A stretch of DNA of 64,000 nt from Clostridiaceae bacterium M8S5 (GTDB lineage: Bacteria; Bacillota; Clostridia; Tissierellales; MCWD3), in the NCBI GenBank assembly GCA_029227815.1, contig CP118523.1, positions 3,534,001-3,598,000 of the forward strand, read 5' to 3'. The notes beneath the pieces are model-generated. The model ran no database searches, was not told where the DNA came from, and worked only from the letters and a program-made list of their open reading frames with translations. Shown here in pieces: positions 44,489 to 53,967 of the stretch. Numbering within the stretch: the stretch's first letter is position 1; the number at the start of each line of letters is the position of its first letter. Position numbers and translations under genes: made by a program.

Positions 44489-45253
44489 CTATTCGTAAAA
44501 TCTACTTCCTTCCCATTTTGAAAACCATAGTACTATAACTACTAATGAGATTGTAGTTATAGCAGATATGTTAATAAGTCCTCTTTTAAAACTTTCCTTT
44601 AATAATTCATATACATCCATATTAATACACCTTAAAACTGAATAATCACAAAGTCTTACGCCCCATGCCCAAGGGACTACATTCCATAACTTATCACCTA
44701 TACCAGTCACCATTATCGCAGATACTAGACTTCCTAATATCCCTACTCCTATAGATAAACCTTTCGTAAATCTTAGGCTCAAATACGTATGCAAAATATA
44801 CAAGAAAATATTGCCCACTATTAGCCCTATTGCTACATTTATATAACAGCTAAAAGGTAAATTTGTTTCTTTTAGTACGTTTGAAAAGAAAAATGCAAAA
44901 GTTGACAATGCTATGGTAATAGATATAAGGCTACCTGTAATCAAAACTATTAGTTTACTAATTAATGCTAGTGGTTTAAATCTTGAACCAATAAGTAGTT
45001 CTTGAAAATTACCCGCTTGTTCTTCTAACGATATAATCATACTACATAATAATGATATTAGTAAAGGTAAAGAAACGGCAAGTGTCTGAAAATATGCACT
45101 GATTTTGATTGTTGTAGCCCAATTTGAAACTGAATAATATCCTACAAATACACTAGCTCCAATAATTGGAATCAATATATGTATCCAAAACATCTGAGTC
45201 CTCTTTAACTTATAATAATCAGCTTTTATGAATCTATATAGCTTAATCATCAC
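44489..45253 (-). CDS. Lantibiotic-immunity ABC permease, MutG type
   Basis: This 254-residue protein has six predicted helices with the ABC-2 layout (MIISLEEQAGNFQELLIGSRFK after helix 2). It overlaps the preceding permease gene by 4 bp. With the ATPase and the second permease it forms a transporter of the NisFEG/MutFEG/CprABC kind that expels lantibiotics from the membrane. Confidence 0.9.
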   Translation of the reverse strand: MMIKLYRFIKADYYKLKRTQMFWIHILIPIIGASVFVGYYSVSNWATTIKISAYFQTLAVSLPLLISLLCSMIISLEEQAGNFQELLIGSRFKPLALISKLIVLITGSLISITIALSTFAFFFSNVLKETNLPFSCYINVAIGLIVGNIFLYILHTYLSLRFTKGLSIGVGILGSLVSAIMVTGIGDKLWNVVPWAWGVRLCDYSVLRCINMDVYELLKESFKRGLINISAITTISLVVIVLWFSKWEGSRFYE

Positions 45254-45987
45254 TTCACCTCCTGTTTACTAAACCAATTTGATGTTATAAAAACTAGCAA
45301 AGCAAATAACATTATTGATAAAATCAATCCATATACTATAACGTTATCCCCTAATAACATATCTCCTTTTTCAGCCAATGTTCCATTAGGTAATATACCT
45401 AATATAGGGCACATTAACCTCGTAGTCCAGCTATATGGACATATCCACCAAAAGCTACCACTTACCATGATTATATTAAGTACTATTCCCACTCCACTAT
45501 TTATCACCACTGTTGTGAACAACCCTGTTCTTTTTGATAGATACATACATAAAGGAATCTGCCAAAGAGAAGTTATAACGATAACTATTAACCCAACTAT
45601 TATATTTATATTATGTATAGGTTCTTTTATATCATCTATAAAAACTATTTTACCTACAAAGACGCTTATTGCAAGTAATATGGAAGATATAAAAAGAAAT
45701 TTACCAATTACTAAAATCTTAGATATCCATATCTTTTTCAAATCAACAGGCAAACTCATAACACCAATATATTTCTGCTTTTTTTGTTCTTTCTGATGAA
45801 CTAAAAAACATATGAGTGCGATATATCCCGAAAGTACCATTACATACCACCAATTCAAACTGTTTACTTCAAACCAAGGTGGTGATAGTGCGCCAACCAA
45901 AATGCTAAGTATCGGCATAATCATAATCAATTTTCTTATAAACGTCCTTTTCAATTTTAAGTTTTCTGCTTTTATATAGTTTTTCAC
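45250..45987 (-). CDS. Lantibiotic-immunity ABC permease, MutE/EpiE type
   Basis: This 245-residue protein has six helices and the family's early blocks AENLKLKRTFIRKL and WWYVMVLSGYIALICFLVHQ. It lies 9 bp after the ATPase gene. It pairs with the MutG-type permease. Confidence 0.9.
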   Translation of the reverse strand: MKNYIKAENLKLKRTFIRKLIMIMPILSILVGALSPPWFEVNSLNWWYVMVLSGYIALICFLVHQKEQKKQKYIGVMSLPVDLKKIWISKILVIGKFLFISSILLAISVFVGKIVFIDDIKEPIHNINIIVGLIVIVITSLWQIPLCMYLSKRTGLFTTVVINSGVGIVLNIIMVSGSFWWICPYSWTTRLMCPILGILPNGTLAEKGDMLLGDNVIVYGLILSIMLFALLVFITSNWFSKQEVK

Positions 45988-45996
45988 ATTATCACC

Positions 45997-46692
45997 CTAT
46001 CTTTCTCTCTTAACGAGATTCATAAATAAACTCTCTAGATTTTCATCATTATTAATTTTTGATTCATATTTTAATATACCACCATCTATAATACCAATAT
46101 AATCTGCTGTTTGCTCTATCTCACTTAAAATATGGCTCGAAATAATCACTGTGATTCCTTTGCTCGGTAACCTTCTTATAAGTTTTCGTAAATCGTTAAT
46201 TCCTATTGGATCTAGTCCATTAGCTGGTTCGTCTAATATTAATAGCTTGGGATGATTTATCAAAGCAATAGCTATTCCTAACCTTTGCTTCATGCCCATT
46301 GAGAACTGACCAGCTCTTTTTTTGCCTGTATCTTTCAAATCGACTATTTCTAATACCTCATCTATACGTTTTTCATTAATTCCTAATAGCATTGTTCTAA
46401 CTTTCAAATTTTCCCTTGCTGTCAAGTTTTCATAGAGAGGTGGCGATTCTATAAGCACTCCTATATTATTCAAATCTTTTCTGCTCCAATCATGACCATC
46501 AAATAACACTTTACCAGTTGTAGGCTTTAATAACCCAGTTAACATTTTTAATGTAGTAGATTTTCCAGCCCCATTTGGTCCAAGTAATCCATAGATTGTA
46601 TTTCTCTTTATTGAGATATTAACATTATCCACAACGCTTTGTTTTTTGAACTGTTTACATAGTTTTTTTGTTTGCAAAATATAATCTTCCAT
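45997..46692 (-). CDS. Lantibiotic-immunity ABC ATPase, MutF/BcrA type
   Basis: This 231-residue ATPase has Walker A GPNGAGKST, signature FSMGMKQRLGIA, Walker B LLILDEPANGLDP and switch SHILSEIE. AAGGAG lies upstream of the ATG of MEDYILQTKK; a longer in-frame start is not needed. First gene of the operon ATPase-permease-permease-regulator-kinase, like C. difficile cpr plus its regulator. Confidence 0.93.
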   Translation of the reverse strand: MEDYILQTKKLCKQFKKQSVVDNVNISIKRNTIYGLLGPNGAGKSTTLKMLTGLLKPTTGKVLFDGHDWSRKDLNNIGVLIESPPLYENLTARENLKVRTMLLGINEKRIDEVLEIVDLKDTGKKRAGQFSMGMKQRLGIAIALINHPKLLILDEPANGLDPIGINDLRKLIRRLPSKGITVIISSHILSEIEQTADYIGIIDGGILKYESKINNDENLESLFMNLVKRER

Positions 46693-46755
46693 ATCAATCA
46701 TCTCCTTCTTTAATACCATAATAATAGATAATTTTAAGGATTTTATAAGGAAAAT

Positions 46756-46794
46756 AAAAAAGATTGTAATGTTTTAAAAACATACAATCTTTTT
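46756..46794. terminator. Bidirectional terminator before the lantibiotic-immunity operon
   Basis: AAAAAGATTGTA-ATG pairs with CAT-ACAATCTTTTT, with T-runs on both strands. It ends the small membrane-protein gene at 46808. Confidence 0.85.
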
Positions 46795-46807
46795 GGTAAT
46801 TTTCTAT

Positions 46808-47002
46808 TTATTTTTTCAACTTTGCTGATAATACAAACATCACTATCATGATTAAAATATATATTGTATAAATTGTATATGTAGCTTCAATACCTATCCC
46901 AAATGACATCTCTGGGTGCCTAAAGGCATATCCAACAAATACAATCATCACTATAACCATTAAACTCCCAATAACCAAAAATAATTTTGATTTATTCATC
47001 AT
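46808..47002 (-). CDS. Small two-helix membrane protein
   Basis: This 64-residue protein has two hydrophobic helices (about 6-26 and 42-60) separated by a short polar loop, ending in Lys-Lys. AAAGGAG precedes two adjacent ATG codons; the first is used. It follows the PHP-domain gene by 19 bp and may be cotranscribed. The function is unknown. Confidence 0.68.
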   Translation of the reverse strand: MMNKSKLFLVIGSLMVIVMIVFVGYAFRHPEMSFGIGIEATYTIYTIYILIMIVMFVLSAKLKK

Positions 47003-47020
47003 TTTCACTCCTTTACATAT

Positions 47021-47860
47021 CTAATCTATATTGATTCCCTCTAAGTTTAGTTTGTTTATAGGTATACTCATTTGCCCTATATCTGTATTTCCAAAACTTC
47101 CGTGAAAATCTGAGCCAGCTGTGATAATCAAGTTGTTTTGAACACATGTCTCTAGACATGCGTTAGTCACAGCCTCTGTATGCTTAGGATAGTAACACTC
47201 TATACCATCTAATCCTAGTGATACAAGTCTTAGTAGTTCTTTTTTAAAGATACTCATATCTGTTTCTATAATACGAACTCCTGGATGTGCTAACACAGCT
47301 TTGCCTCCTGCTTTATGTATAAACTCGCAAACTTCTTTAACTGAATGAAACTCTACCGAATCATAAAAGCATCCATAATCAGTATACAGTACAAAACCAT
47401 CTACTAAGCTATCTGTCAATCCTTTATCCATAAAATAATGTAATGCCTTCCATCCACCTTTTCTACTATCATAGTCATATTCCATAAAATCATCTAGTGT
47501 AATATTGTCATAATACTCCTCTAGTTTTCTTATCAGCTTAATACTTATTTCATCCAATAATCTACGGTTTTCCTTTACAAAATCACAAAACTCCTTGTTG
47601 TTTAGATCAACACCATATCCTAGTATATGTATATCAATACCTTTATCAAGCGAGTCTAACTCTACAGCAACAATACTTTTAACTCCTTTTTCTGTGCATA
47701 ATTCCTTTAGCTGTCTTGTGCCGTCAAGTACATTATGATCAGCTATAGCAAGCAATCCTACTCCATTTTGGATAGCTGTATCTAAAATTTCTTTTGGAGA
47801 TTTTGTACCATCTGAGTACAACGAATGAATATGTAAATCTGCCGTCTTCTCATCTGCCAT
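47021..47860 (-). CDS. PHP-domain phosphoesterase (RNase AM/YciV-like)
   Basis: This 279-residue protein has the PHP metal motifs ADLHIHSLYSDGT (about 7), IADHNVLDG (about 38), AVELD, GGKAVLAHPG (about 180) and SDFHG near the end. The arrangement is that of proteins acting as 3',5'-nucleoside bisphosphate phosphatase or 5'-3' RNA exonuclease. The exact substrate cannot be read from sequence. GGAGG precedes the ATG. Confidence 0.9.
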   Translation of the reverse strand: MADEKTADLHIHSLYSDGTKSPKEILDTAIQNGVGLLAIADHNVLDGTRQLKELCTEKGVKSIVAVELDSLDKGIDIHILGYGVDLNNKEFCDFVKENRRLLDEISIKLIRKLEEYYDNITLDDFMEYDYDSRKGGWKALHYFMDKGLTDSLVDGFVLYTDYGCFYDSVEFHSVKEVCEFIHKAGGKAVLAHPGVRIIETDMSIFKKELLRLVSLGLDGIECYYPKHTEAVTNACLETCVQNNLIITAGSDFHGSFGNTDIGQMSIPINKLNLEGINID

Positions 47861-47885
47861 GTGATTCCTCCTAAACCTTCTATCA

Positions 47886-49043
47886 TCATTTTGTATATAA
47901 TAACACTAATGGTATCGCAGTTATGATAAGCATGATTATAATTCTTACATTACTCATTTTACCATAGGTTATGGTAGTTTTAGCTTTATTATCCCAATAC
48001 GTAGAGTTTGTTTCTTCAAGTTTATTGTATGCTAAACCTCCCGTAATTAAATCTATGAAAGCAATATACATACCACAGCCTACAACATATACTAGTGTGC
48101 TTCTTATACAAGCATTTTTAAATGAAATTTTTTTCTCATTTCCAGTATTAATCTTAATGTTACAAATATACTTTGCAGGTGTAGTGCCTAATGTTGATAA
48201 TATTATTATTTCTATTATAACATACACTAGTCGCGTAATAGGCATAAAATTGATATGCTTTATATCTACAAATATATTTCTTATACCCAGAATTCTAGTA
48301 ATGATAATATAAATTGATGAGACTATTATATAGTCAGCACACCTTGCCCAAAATCTAAGCCAAGGTTTATGTTCACTTTTAGTTTCAGCTTCTTCTATTT
48401 CATTCTCAACTAAAACCTCCTCGCAATTAAGAGTATCTTTCAAATTGTTATATTCATTGTTTATTTCTTCAGCAGACAATCCGTATTTGGTCATCGTCTT
48501 TAAACAGTGAGCTACAAAAAGATTTCTACCTATAACATCAACCTCTTTTATATTTATTATTGACGACATCCAGTATTCCCACTCTAATAATTCAACAGAA
48601 TATTCTTCTTTAGTATCTATATCAATACCACAAATTTCCCATTCTTTAATTTTAGAATCGAATAGATTATCTTTTACCTTTAAAGAAATATATATCTTTT
48701 CATCATTGAGAGCAAAAGTACTTATTAGACTATCGAAAACAATTTCATACTGTTTTTGAAGTTGTTTAAATGAGTAGTCAATTTTACAAAGTTCTTTAAA
48801 TACATCCTCAAATGAAACTTGTAAAAATAATTCCATAAACATCATATGCTCACTATGCTTTTCTTTAGAATTAATATAGTTATCTGATTCTATATATAGA
48901 GGAAGATTTCTTTTTTTTAGTTCTTCTTTTGCAATATCAACAGCTTCCTCTACATATTCATCTCGTTTTGCATTTATTACTTCAAATAATTCTCTGTTTT
49001 TTAAATCTTTTATCTGCTTGCTCAATAGCTCATTTTTTCCCAT
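47886..49043 (-). CDS. RDD-family membrane protein with long cytosolic N-terminal domain
   Basis: This 385-residue protein has a charged cytosolic region of about 225 residues, then an RDD domain starting WLRFWARCADYIIVSS (RxxD-D pattern) with three to four membrane helices, and a final helix (about 365-382). The N-terminal ISKQIKDLKNRELFEVINAK-like start is of a kind found in other clostridial proteins of unknown role. RDD proteins are implicated in ion or osmolyte transport, weakly. GGAGG precedes the ATG. Confidence 0.75.
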   Translation of the reverse strand: MGKNELLSKQIKDLKNRELFEVINAKRDEYVEEAVDIAKEELKKRNLPLYIESDNYINSKEKHSEHMMFMELFLQVSFEDVFKELCKIDYSFKQLQKQYEIVFDSLISTFALNDEKIYISLKVKDNLFDSKIKEWEICGIDIDTKEEYSVELLEWEYWMSSIINIKEVDVIGRNLFVAHCLKTMTKYGLSAEEINNEYNNLKDTLNCEEVLVENEIEEAETKSEHKPWLRFWARCADYIIVSSIYIIITRILGIRNIFVDIKHINFMPITRLVYVIIEIIILSTLGTTPAKYICNIKINTGNEKKISFKNACIRSTLVYVVGCGMYIAFIDLITGGLAYNKLEETNSTYWDNKAKTTITYGKMSNVRIIIMLIITAIPLVLLYTK

Positions 49044-49147
49044 GAATGACCTCCATAATTAGGTAATATATAATATATGTATAGTTCTATATTTTTCTGT
49101 TATATCCTTCTATATTATGGTAAGAAAACTCAAAATTTGCATAAAAA

Positions 49148-49180
49148 TAGAGCCAAACGTCATATATCTGTTTGGCTCTA
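49148..49180 (-). terminator. Terminator of the first cytolysin gene
   Basis: TAGAGCCAAAC pairs perfectly with GTTTGGCTCTA around 11 bases, and a T-run follows on the minus strand. Confidence 0.88.
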
Positions 49181-49192
49181 TATATTTATAAT

Positions 49193-50698
49193 TTATTTAA
49201 ATTCTATAGATGAAGCTGGGAATAAAGTTGTTCCCCATATAGCTACTTTTATTTCTCCTGCTAATGGTACATTTTTTTCATCAACTACGGTTCTCCACCA
49301 TTCCCAAGCTAGTCCTGTACATTCTTTTGCGAAAATATTGATATTTTTAGTGTTTGGAGGTAAGTTGATAATAGATGAATAGTGTGCTGTTCTATCATGG
49401 TCATTACCATCCCAAACCTTGTGAGTTAATACTTCATTTCCTTGGTCATCATAAGATACTTCATCCCAAGATACATTGAATCTAGCAACATAACCACCAC
49501 TGTGATCTAGAACTATTCTTCCTTTGCTGTACTCTGTAGCTGTAGTTTCAACATAGTCAGTAGAGTTGTGAACTGCTGCTAATGCATTATCTTTAATGAA
49601 AGTGCTTGTATAAGATATAGGGTATCCTGGATTTTTCAAACTAAATGTTGCATTGTCTTTTATTATCTGTCTTATTTCTTCAAAATTTGTTGTTATAAGC
49701 TTATTATGCTCTTGTGCATCTCCACCTAATACAACAACTTGGAAAGAACTATCGTTTATTATATTCTCATATTCGGAGTTTGCCTCTATCTTTTGACCTT
49801 TGATTAAAGCTTTAAAAGCTGCTTCAACTTTATTGCTTTGAGAATTTGTTTTTAATACAACATAAACTGTTCTTCCATATGCAACATTTGAAACCATTAC
49901 TGGTGGTGATTGATCACTTACTCCTTTACCCTGTAAGTGTTTAAATGTAACACTTTCATCAAATAAATCTGAAGGATTATCTGGCAATTGTGCACTTACA
50001 GTATAAAAAATTTGCTTATAAGAAGCAACCATATACTTTTGCTCGCCTTTAGTTATTGCTTCAAAATTAATACCTAATAATTGGTCAGCAACATCAATAT
50101 CTACATTCAAACCCATTTTTAATTGATTCTTACTATATACCATAGTTTCGCTGTATTGAGTTCTTGCTGGTAAAGTATGTGTCTCTGAATCTTTTTTACT
50201 CCACTTATCAATTAATTCATTGACAGCTGCTGTAACTCCACCATAGGATGGATTGTCTACTGTGATTGTGTTATTTTTTCCTAAGCCCGGTAAATCAATA
50301 CTGATATCTATCGGCTTTCTTTTTGCAGTTAAAGCTGTTGGTCTGTTTTTAGCAAAATCGCCATCTGCTAACAGAAGTGCACCTGGATACGTACGATCCA
50401 TAATTGAATCAACTACTGAAATATCTACGGGGTTAGTTCCTAAAGATTTCTTAGTATGCTCAAGCACAATAAACTTTCCATCTTCCTTGTAACCTTCTTT
50501 TGGTACAACGTTTTCAATAACATCTCCTTGGTTAGCTAGAACCTCATACTTATTGTAATCAAGATTAGCTATACCTTTGTCAATACTGTTAGTTTTACTT
50601 TGTGTTAATGCTTCATTTGAGGCTAATGCTGGTTGAACACTTAAACACACTGATAACGCTAGTCCAACTATTAACTTGTTCATTTTTGATAACTTCAT
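49193..50698 (-). CDS. Cholesterol-dependent cytolysin, copy 1
   Basis: This 501-residue secreted toxin has a signal peptide (about 1-27), the four-domain CDC layout and the canonical undecapeptide ECTGLAWEWWR (residues 459-469), including the single Cys of thiol-activated cytolysins. Further markers are the cholesterol-recognising Thr-Leu pair in IWGTTLFPASS, NPSYGGVTAAVNELIDKW, TQYSETMVYSKNQLKMGLNVD and VSNVAYGRTVYVVL. CDCs such as perfringolysin O bind membrane cholesterol and form large ring pores of 30-50 subunits. Length is normal and all signature motifs are intact. GGAGG lies 7 bases before the chosen ATG. It has its own terminator and a promoter region of about 370 bp. Confidence 0.96.
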   Translation of the reverse strand: MKLSKMNKLIVGLALSVCLSVQPALASNEALTQSKTNSIDKGIANLDYNKYEVLANQGDVIENVVPKEGYKEDGKFIVLEHTKKSLGTNPVDISVVDSIMDRTYPGALLLADGDFAKNRPTALTAKRKPIDISIDLPGLGKNNTITVDNPSYGGVTAAVNELIDKWSKKDSETHTLPARTQYSETMVYSKNQLKMGLNVDIDVADQLLGINFEAITKGEQKYMVASYKQIFYTVSAQLPDNPSDLFDESVTFKHLQGKGVSDQSPPVMVSNVAYGRTVYVVLKTNSQSNKVEAAFKALIKGQKIEANSEYENIINDSSFQVVVLGGDAQEHNKLITTNFEEIRQIIKDNATFSLKNPGYPISYTSTFIKDNALAAVHNSTDYVETTATEYSKGRIVLDHSGGYVARFNVSWDEVSYDDQGNEVLTHKVWDGNDHDRTAHYSSIINLPPNTKNINIFAKECTGLAWEWWRTVVDEKNVPLAGEIKVAIWGTTLFPASSIEFK

Positions 50699-51074
50699 AT
50701 ACAATCCTCCTCTTCTTTAGATATTTTTGAGTCTACTTCTTGAGTTGATTGTACACCTGCCTAAGAACGTTTACAACCGGAAGGTTATGCCTTGCTATCC
50801 AATTAAAATATACAATGTAAAAAAGGAACATAATCTGCCGTGAACACGTATTTAATAGGAATGAAATCTCTCTTTTTATAGGTTACCAATATAATCAAAT
50901 CTTAATTTATTTCACTTTTCTAAGATTAGTTTGCATTTAAATTAATCAAAAAACATAAAAAGCTAACATGATTTGGTATATTAAAATTGTAAAAAACTAT
51001 ATTTTCAAAGTAAAAAAAGTAAAAAAGAAGAAATACAAACTAATTTACTCTATTATGATTAAATACTAAAATTA
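50699..51074. other. Promoter region of the first cytolysin gene
   Basis: No coding sequence is visible in this AT-rich region. I looked for the VirR box (CCAGTTnTnCAC pairs) that controls pfoA in C. perfringens and for TTTCACAT arrays, and found neither. TTTACA and TATAAT-like strings exist but do not give one clear promoter. Confidence 0.4.
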
Positions 51075-51105
51075 AACAACCCTATAATTTAATTATAGGG
51101 TTGTT
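51075..51105. terminator. Terminator downstream of the sulfatase gene
   Basis: AACAACCCTATAATT and AATTATAGGGTTGTT form a perfect inverted repeat. The surrounding 80 bp resemble 53250-53330 on the other side of the sulfatase. Confidence 0.75.
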
Positions 51106-51195
51106 ATGTTTGTTGATAAACACCAACACATAAAAGTCAGTCCTCTATTTAAATGCACTAATAATATAGTTTGGATGTTTAGAGCATAAGAGCTT

Positions 51196-53031
51196 TTACA
51201 CAAGGTACTCAGGAGAACAAGTTGGACACGATGGCTTCCCTGGTACATTTCCACTAGTAGGATATAACCGCTTTAGTTGACACTGTTCTTCAAGCACCTT
51301 AGCTAAGACTACTTTTACAACTTCTGTTTCTGGTGTTGAAAATTCTGTAAAAGCGAGATTATGTTTTTCAAGAGGATCTTTTGTGAGGTTATAAAATTCT
51401 ATTTCAGGAGATATTGGAGTCGTCTTAGTTGTAGTAATACAAGCCGAGCAACTAATTGTATCATTAATTTCAATAGGTTTCTCTGTAGTGGTTACGACGT
51501 CTTCGCAACCTGGATTACTCCAAAATTGAGGATTATCAAAATACATGGAATATTTCCATTTCTCTAAAGTATTATTTTCACCTGTAGGTAACATTGTAAC
51601 TATGGTCTGGACACTAGTAGGTTGAACCACTGAAGAATATGGCGCACCCAAAAAACTAGTTTGAAATAGCCCTTTGGTAAAATCATCATCGGTCATAAAA
51701 TATATTGGTTCATCTAATATTGTACTTTTGATTTCTTCTATTATAAAAGGTGCTAAATCTTTACCTACTAAAGGATGTACTTCTGTATGATTTTCTTTAA
51801 GTACACTTTGAATTTCTATTTCATCTAATCCAGCAAGACCCAAAATTGTTGGTAATATATCTACATGACTAGTAAGTATATCTGTAGATTTACTTTCTTT
51901 AAATATTGCTGGATTGTGTACAATAAAAGGAACATGAGTAGATTCTTCATAAGCTTGGTACCATTTTTGATAAAGTCCTCCGTGAGCACCTAAAAGTTCT
52001 CCATGGTCAGAAGTAAAGATTATAATAGTATCTTCATAAAACGAAGATTTTTTGAGAGCTTCAATAACTCTTTGCATCTCTCTATCCACTGCTAGTTGCA
52101 AAGAATAGTACAACTTACGATAAAATAAAGTATCTTCTAAAGGTTGAAGTGCTTTTGGATAAACTTCTCTGTAACTTCGTTGCGCTATTGGTTTAGTAAG
52201 TAGTGATTCATTAGCTGTTGGCGCTCTAGGTATATCAGGAACAGATGGGTCTATTCTAAAATCATATAATGGGTCTATTCTTGTAATATCACCAAATATA
52301 GCTATGTCATGTGGATTAACAAAAGAACATGTTATCATCCAAGGTTTACATTCATTATCTAAATTAGATTTATTCTCATCCAATTGATTTATTAACTCAA
52401 TTACTTCATCAGCATAAACTATATCTCTTCCACTAAGACCTATAGCTGCCGATGACCCTGAATTTCTAGGATTTCCTCCAAAAGGCTCAGGTCCAATCCA
52501 TCCATCAAAACCAAATGGCCCTAAGCGATTTGAGTTAACATATATGCTTTCATTTTCAGGAATAGGTACACCTGTTTCAGCATTATATGTTAAATAAGAA
52601 TCTTGTGTATCAGGTATCAGTATATCAGATTGAGATGCATGCCATTTACCTTTCCAAAACGTTCTATAACCTCCTATTCTAAGGTAATCACCAATTGTTG
52701 GTACAGTATTTGGGTCTAACCAAAACATATCAGGTTCAAAATCTACTTTAGCAGCCCCTGTAGTTTGACTTACACCATGCAACGAAGGATATTGCCCAGT
52801 ATAGATAGTCCCTCTACTAGGTGAACATGCAGTACTACCAGTATAGTGGTTATTAAATTCTAATCCATTTTCTTTTAGCATTTCTTGAGCTCTTAATTCT
52901 AACTTGCGCCAAAGTTTAATTTCTTCCGTTTCGTATACCGTAGGATAACGTTCTTGGTCAATTAGTATGAATAGAAAATTAGGTTTGTTTAAAGAATTAG
53001 ATATTGTTTTATTTTCTTTATTTTGATTCAA
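51196..53031 (-). CDS. Cys-type sulfatase (arylsulfatase/choline-sulfatase-like)
   Basis: This 611-residue alkaline-phosphatase-superfamily protein has the metal-binding LFILIDQERYP at the N-terminus and the full sulfatase signature C-x-P-S-R-x4-TG (Cys69 in STACSPSRGTIYTG, becoming formylglycine after maturation). It also has WKGKWHASQSD and the late metal motif FTSDHGELLGAHGG. It hydrolyses a sulfate ester; the specific substrate is not readable. No signal peptide is visible, so it appears cytosolic, with a TTG start after GAGGTG. No maturase is nearby. Its place between two cytolysin genes on the same strand is notable. Confidence 0.9.
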   Translation of the reverse strand: MNQNKENKTISNSLNKPNFLFILIDQERYPTVYETEEIKLWRKLELRAQEMLKENGLEFNNHYTGSTACSPSRGTIYTGQYPSLHGVSQTTGAAKVDFEPDMFWLDPNTVPTIGDYLRIGGYRTFWKGKWHASQSDILIPDTQDSYLTYNAETGVPIPENESIYVNSNRLGPFGFDGWIGPEPFGGNPRNSGSSAAIGLSGRDIVYADEVIELINQLDENKSNLDNECKPWMITCSFVNPHDIAIFGDITRIDPLYDFRIDPSVPDIPRAPTANESLLTKPIAQRSYREVYPKALQPLEDTLFYRKLYYSLQLAVDREMQRVIEALKKSSFYEDTIIIFTSDHGELLGAHGGLYQKWYQAYEESTHVPFIVHNPAIFKESKSTDILTSHVDILPTILGLAGLDEIEIQSVLKENHTEVHPLVGKDLAPFIIEEIKSTILDEPIYFMTDDDFTKGLFQTSFLGAPYSSVVQPTSVQTIVTMLPTGENNTLEKWKYSMYFDNPQFWSNPGCEDVVTTTEKPIEINDTISCSACITTTKTTPISPEIEFYNLTKDPLEKHNLAFTEFSTPETEVVKVVLAKVLEEQCQLKRLYPTSGNVPGKPSCPTCSPEYLV

Positions 53032-53239
53032 AATATCACCTCAAATAAAATTAAATTTGTTAAATTAATCAAACTGCATAATAGACAAATTTTATTATAA
53101 TATATGAGTGAAACTTTAATATGATTCTATTTACAATAATAAAACAACTACATAATTTAATGATTCTAGAGTAATATTATCCCTGTAGTATGTAAATGTA
53201 GTTGGCGTTCGCAAAACAATATATACCTATAGCTAGATA

Positions 53240-53330
53240 TATTTAAAAAGTTGACTAATTTACGCTATCATAATTAAGTGATAAAATTAGCAACCCATTA
53301 ATAAAATTATTGGGTTGCTATGTTTATTGT
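53240..53330. repeat. Diverged copy of the sulfatase 3' flank, containing a hairpin
   Basis: ACTAATTTAC-CTAT-ATAATTAA...AAAATTA, then a hairpin and ATGTTT-TTG, align with 51035-51120. The hairpin here is TAGCAACCCA/TGGGTTGCTA (53288-53320). The two segments flank the sulfatase gene. The hairpin can terminate the GNAT gene at 53466. Confidence 0.65.
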
Positions 53331-53367
53331 TGATTGACTAAACATCATTTGGTTGATAATTAAACTT

Positions 53368-53451
53368 TCATATTATTCCGAGTTCATTTAAAAGCTTAGC
53401 GCAATCTTTAAAACCTTGAAAATAAAGTTTTTCTTTCTCTATCCATTCAAT
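53368..53451 (-). pseudogene. C-terminal fragment of a small clostridial protein
   Basis: The open stretch IEWIEKEKLYFQGFKDCAKL, LNELGII, stop resembles the C-termini of small clostridial proteins ending in Y-x-x-GFKDC-x-K-L-x-x-LG-I. There is no start codon; an in-frame TGA precedes it. It seems a leftover of a lost gene or of a recombination joint. Confidence 0.4.
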
Positions 53452-53465
53452 TCATACTTTGACTT

Positions 53466-53930
53466 CTAATTCTTTTTCTCTAAGATAGTAACCTTAGGAT
53501 AAAAATTATATTTTTTGTACATACCAATAACACTTTCATTACCAACAGCTACTCCTATTTTAATTCTACGAGAGTCTTTCTTACTTAACCACTCTAACGC
53601 TTTTTCCATTAATACTTTGCCTATCTTTTTTCCTCTATAATCAGATTTTACATAAAGTGAATCAATTTCTCCTACTAATTTGTTATCAATAGATGCTATG
53701 ATATATCCTATAAATTTATCATTTTCCGCATCTTTAGCTAGTATAATAAAAACATCCCTATCACTATTTAATATACTATTTTTTCTCATACTAAAATTAA
53801 AACTACTAAAATAATCACTAAAGTCAATGGATTTTGCAATATGTACTTCATTAAGTTCTTCCCATAAAGGTTGTACTTCATCTAATAATTCCTTACTTCC
53901 TATAATGTACTCTATCTTTTTATCAAACAA
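53466..53930 (-). CDS. GNAT N-acetyltransferase
   Basis: This 154-residue protein has the acetyl-CoA motif VKSDYRGKKIGKVLMEKALEW (about 98-118) and the following NESVIGMYKKYNFYPKV. The start is TTG with AGGAGTG about 11 bases upstream, which is rather far. The substrate is unknown. It pairs with another GNAT upstream on the same strand, between the two cytolysin genes. Confidence 0.83.
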   Translation of the reverse strand: MFDKKIEYIIGSKELLDEVQPLWEELNEVHIAKSIDFSDYFSSFNFSMRKNSILNSDRDVFIILAKDAENDKFIGYIIASIDNKLVGEIDSLYVKSDYRGKKIGKVLMEKALEWLSKKDSRRIKIGVAVGNESVIGMYKKYNFYPKVTILEKKN

Positions 53931-53967
53931 AACAACTCACACTCCTCTTATATACTAGTAACATTCA

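Noticed and set aside
42433..46692. Lantibiotic biosynthesis cluster
   Set aside because: Only immunity and regulatory genes occur; no LanA, LanB/C/M or LanT-like gene nearby.
50699..51074. VirR box or other known CDC regulatory site upstream of the cytolysin
   Set aside because: No CCAGTT-type tandem element found on either strand.
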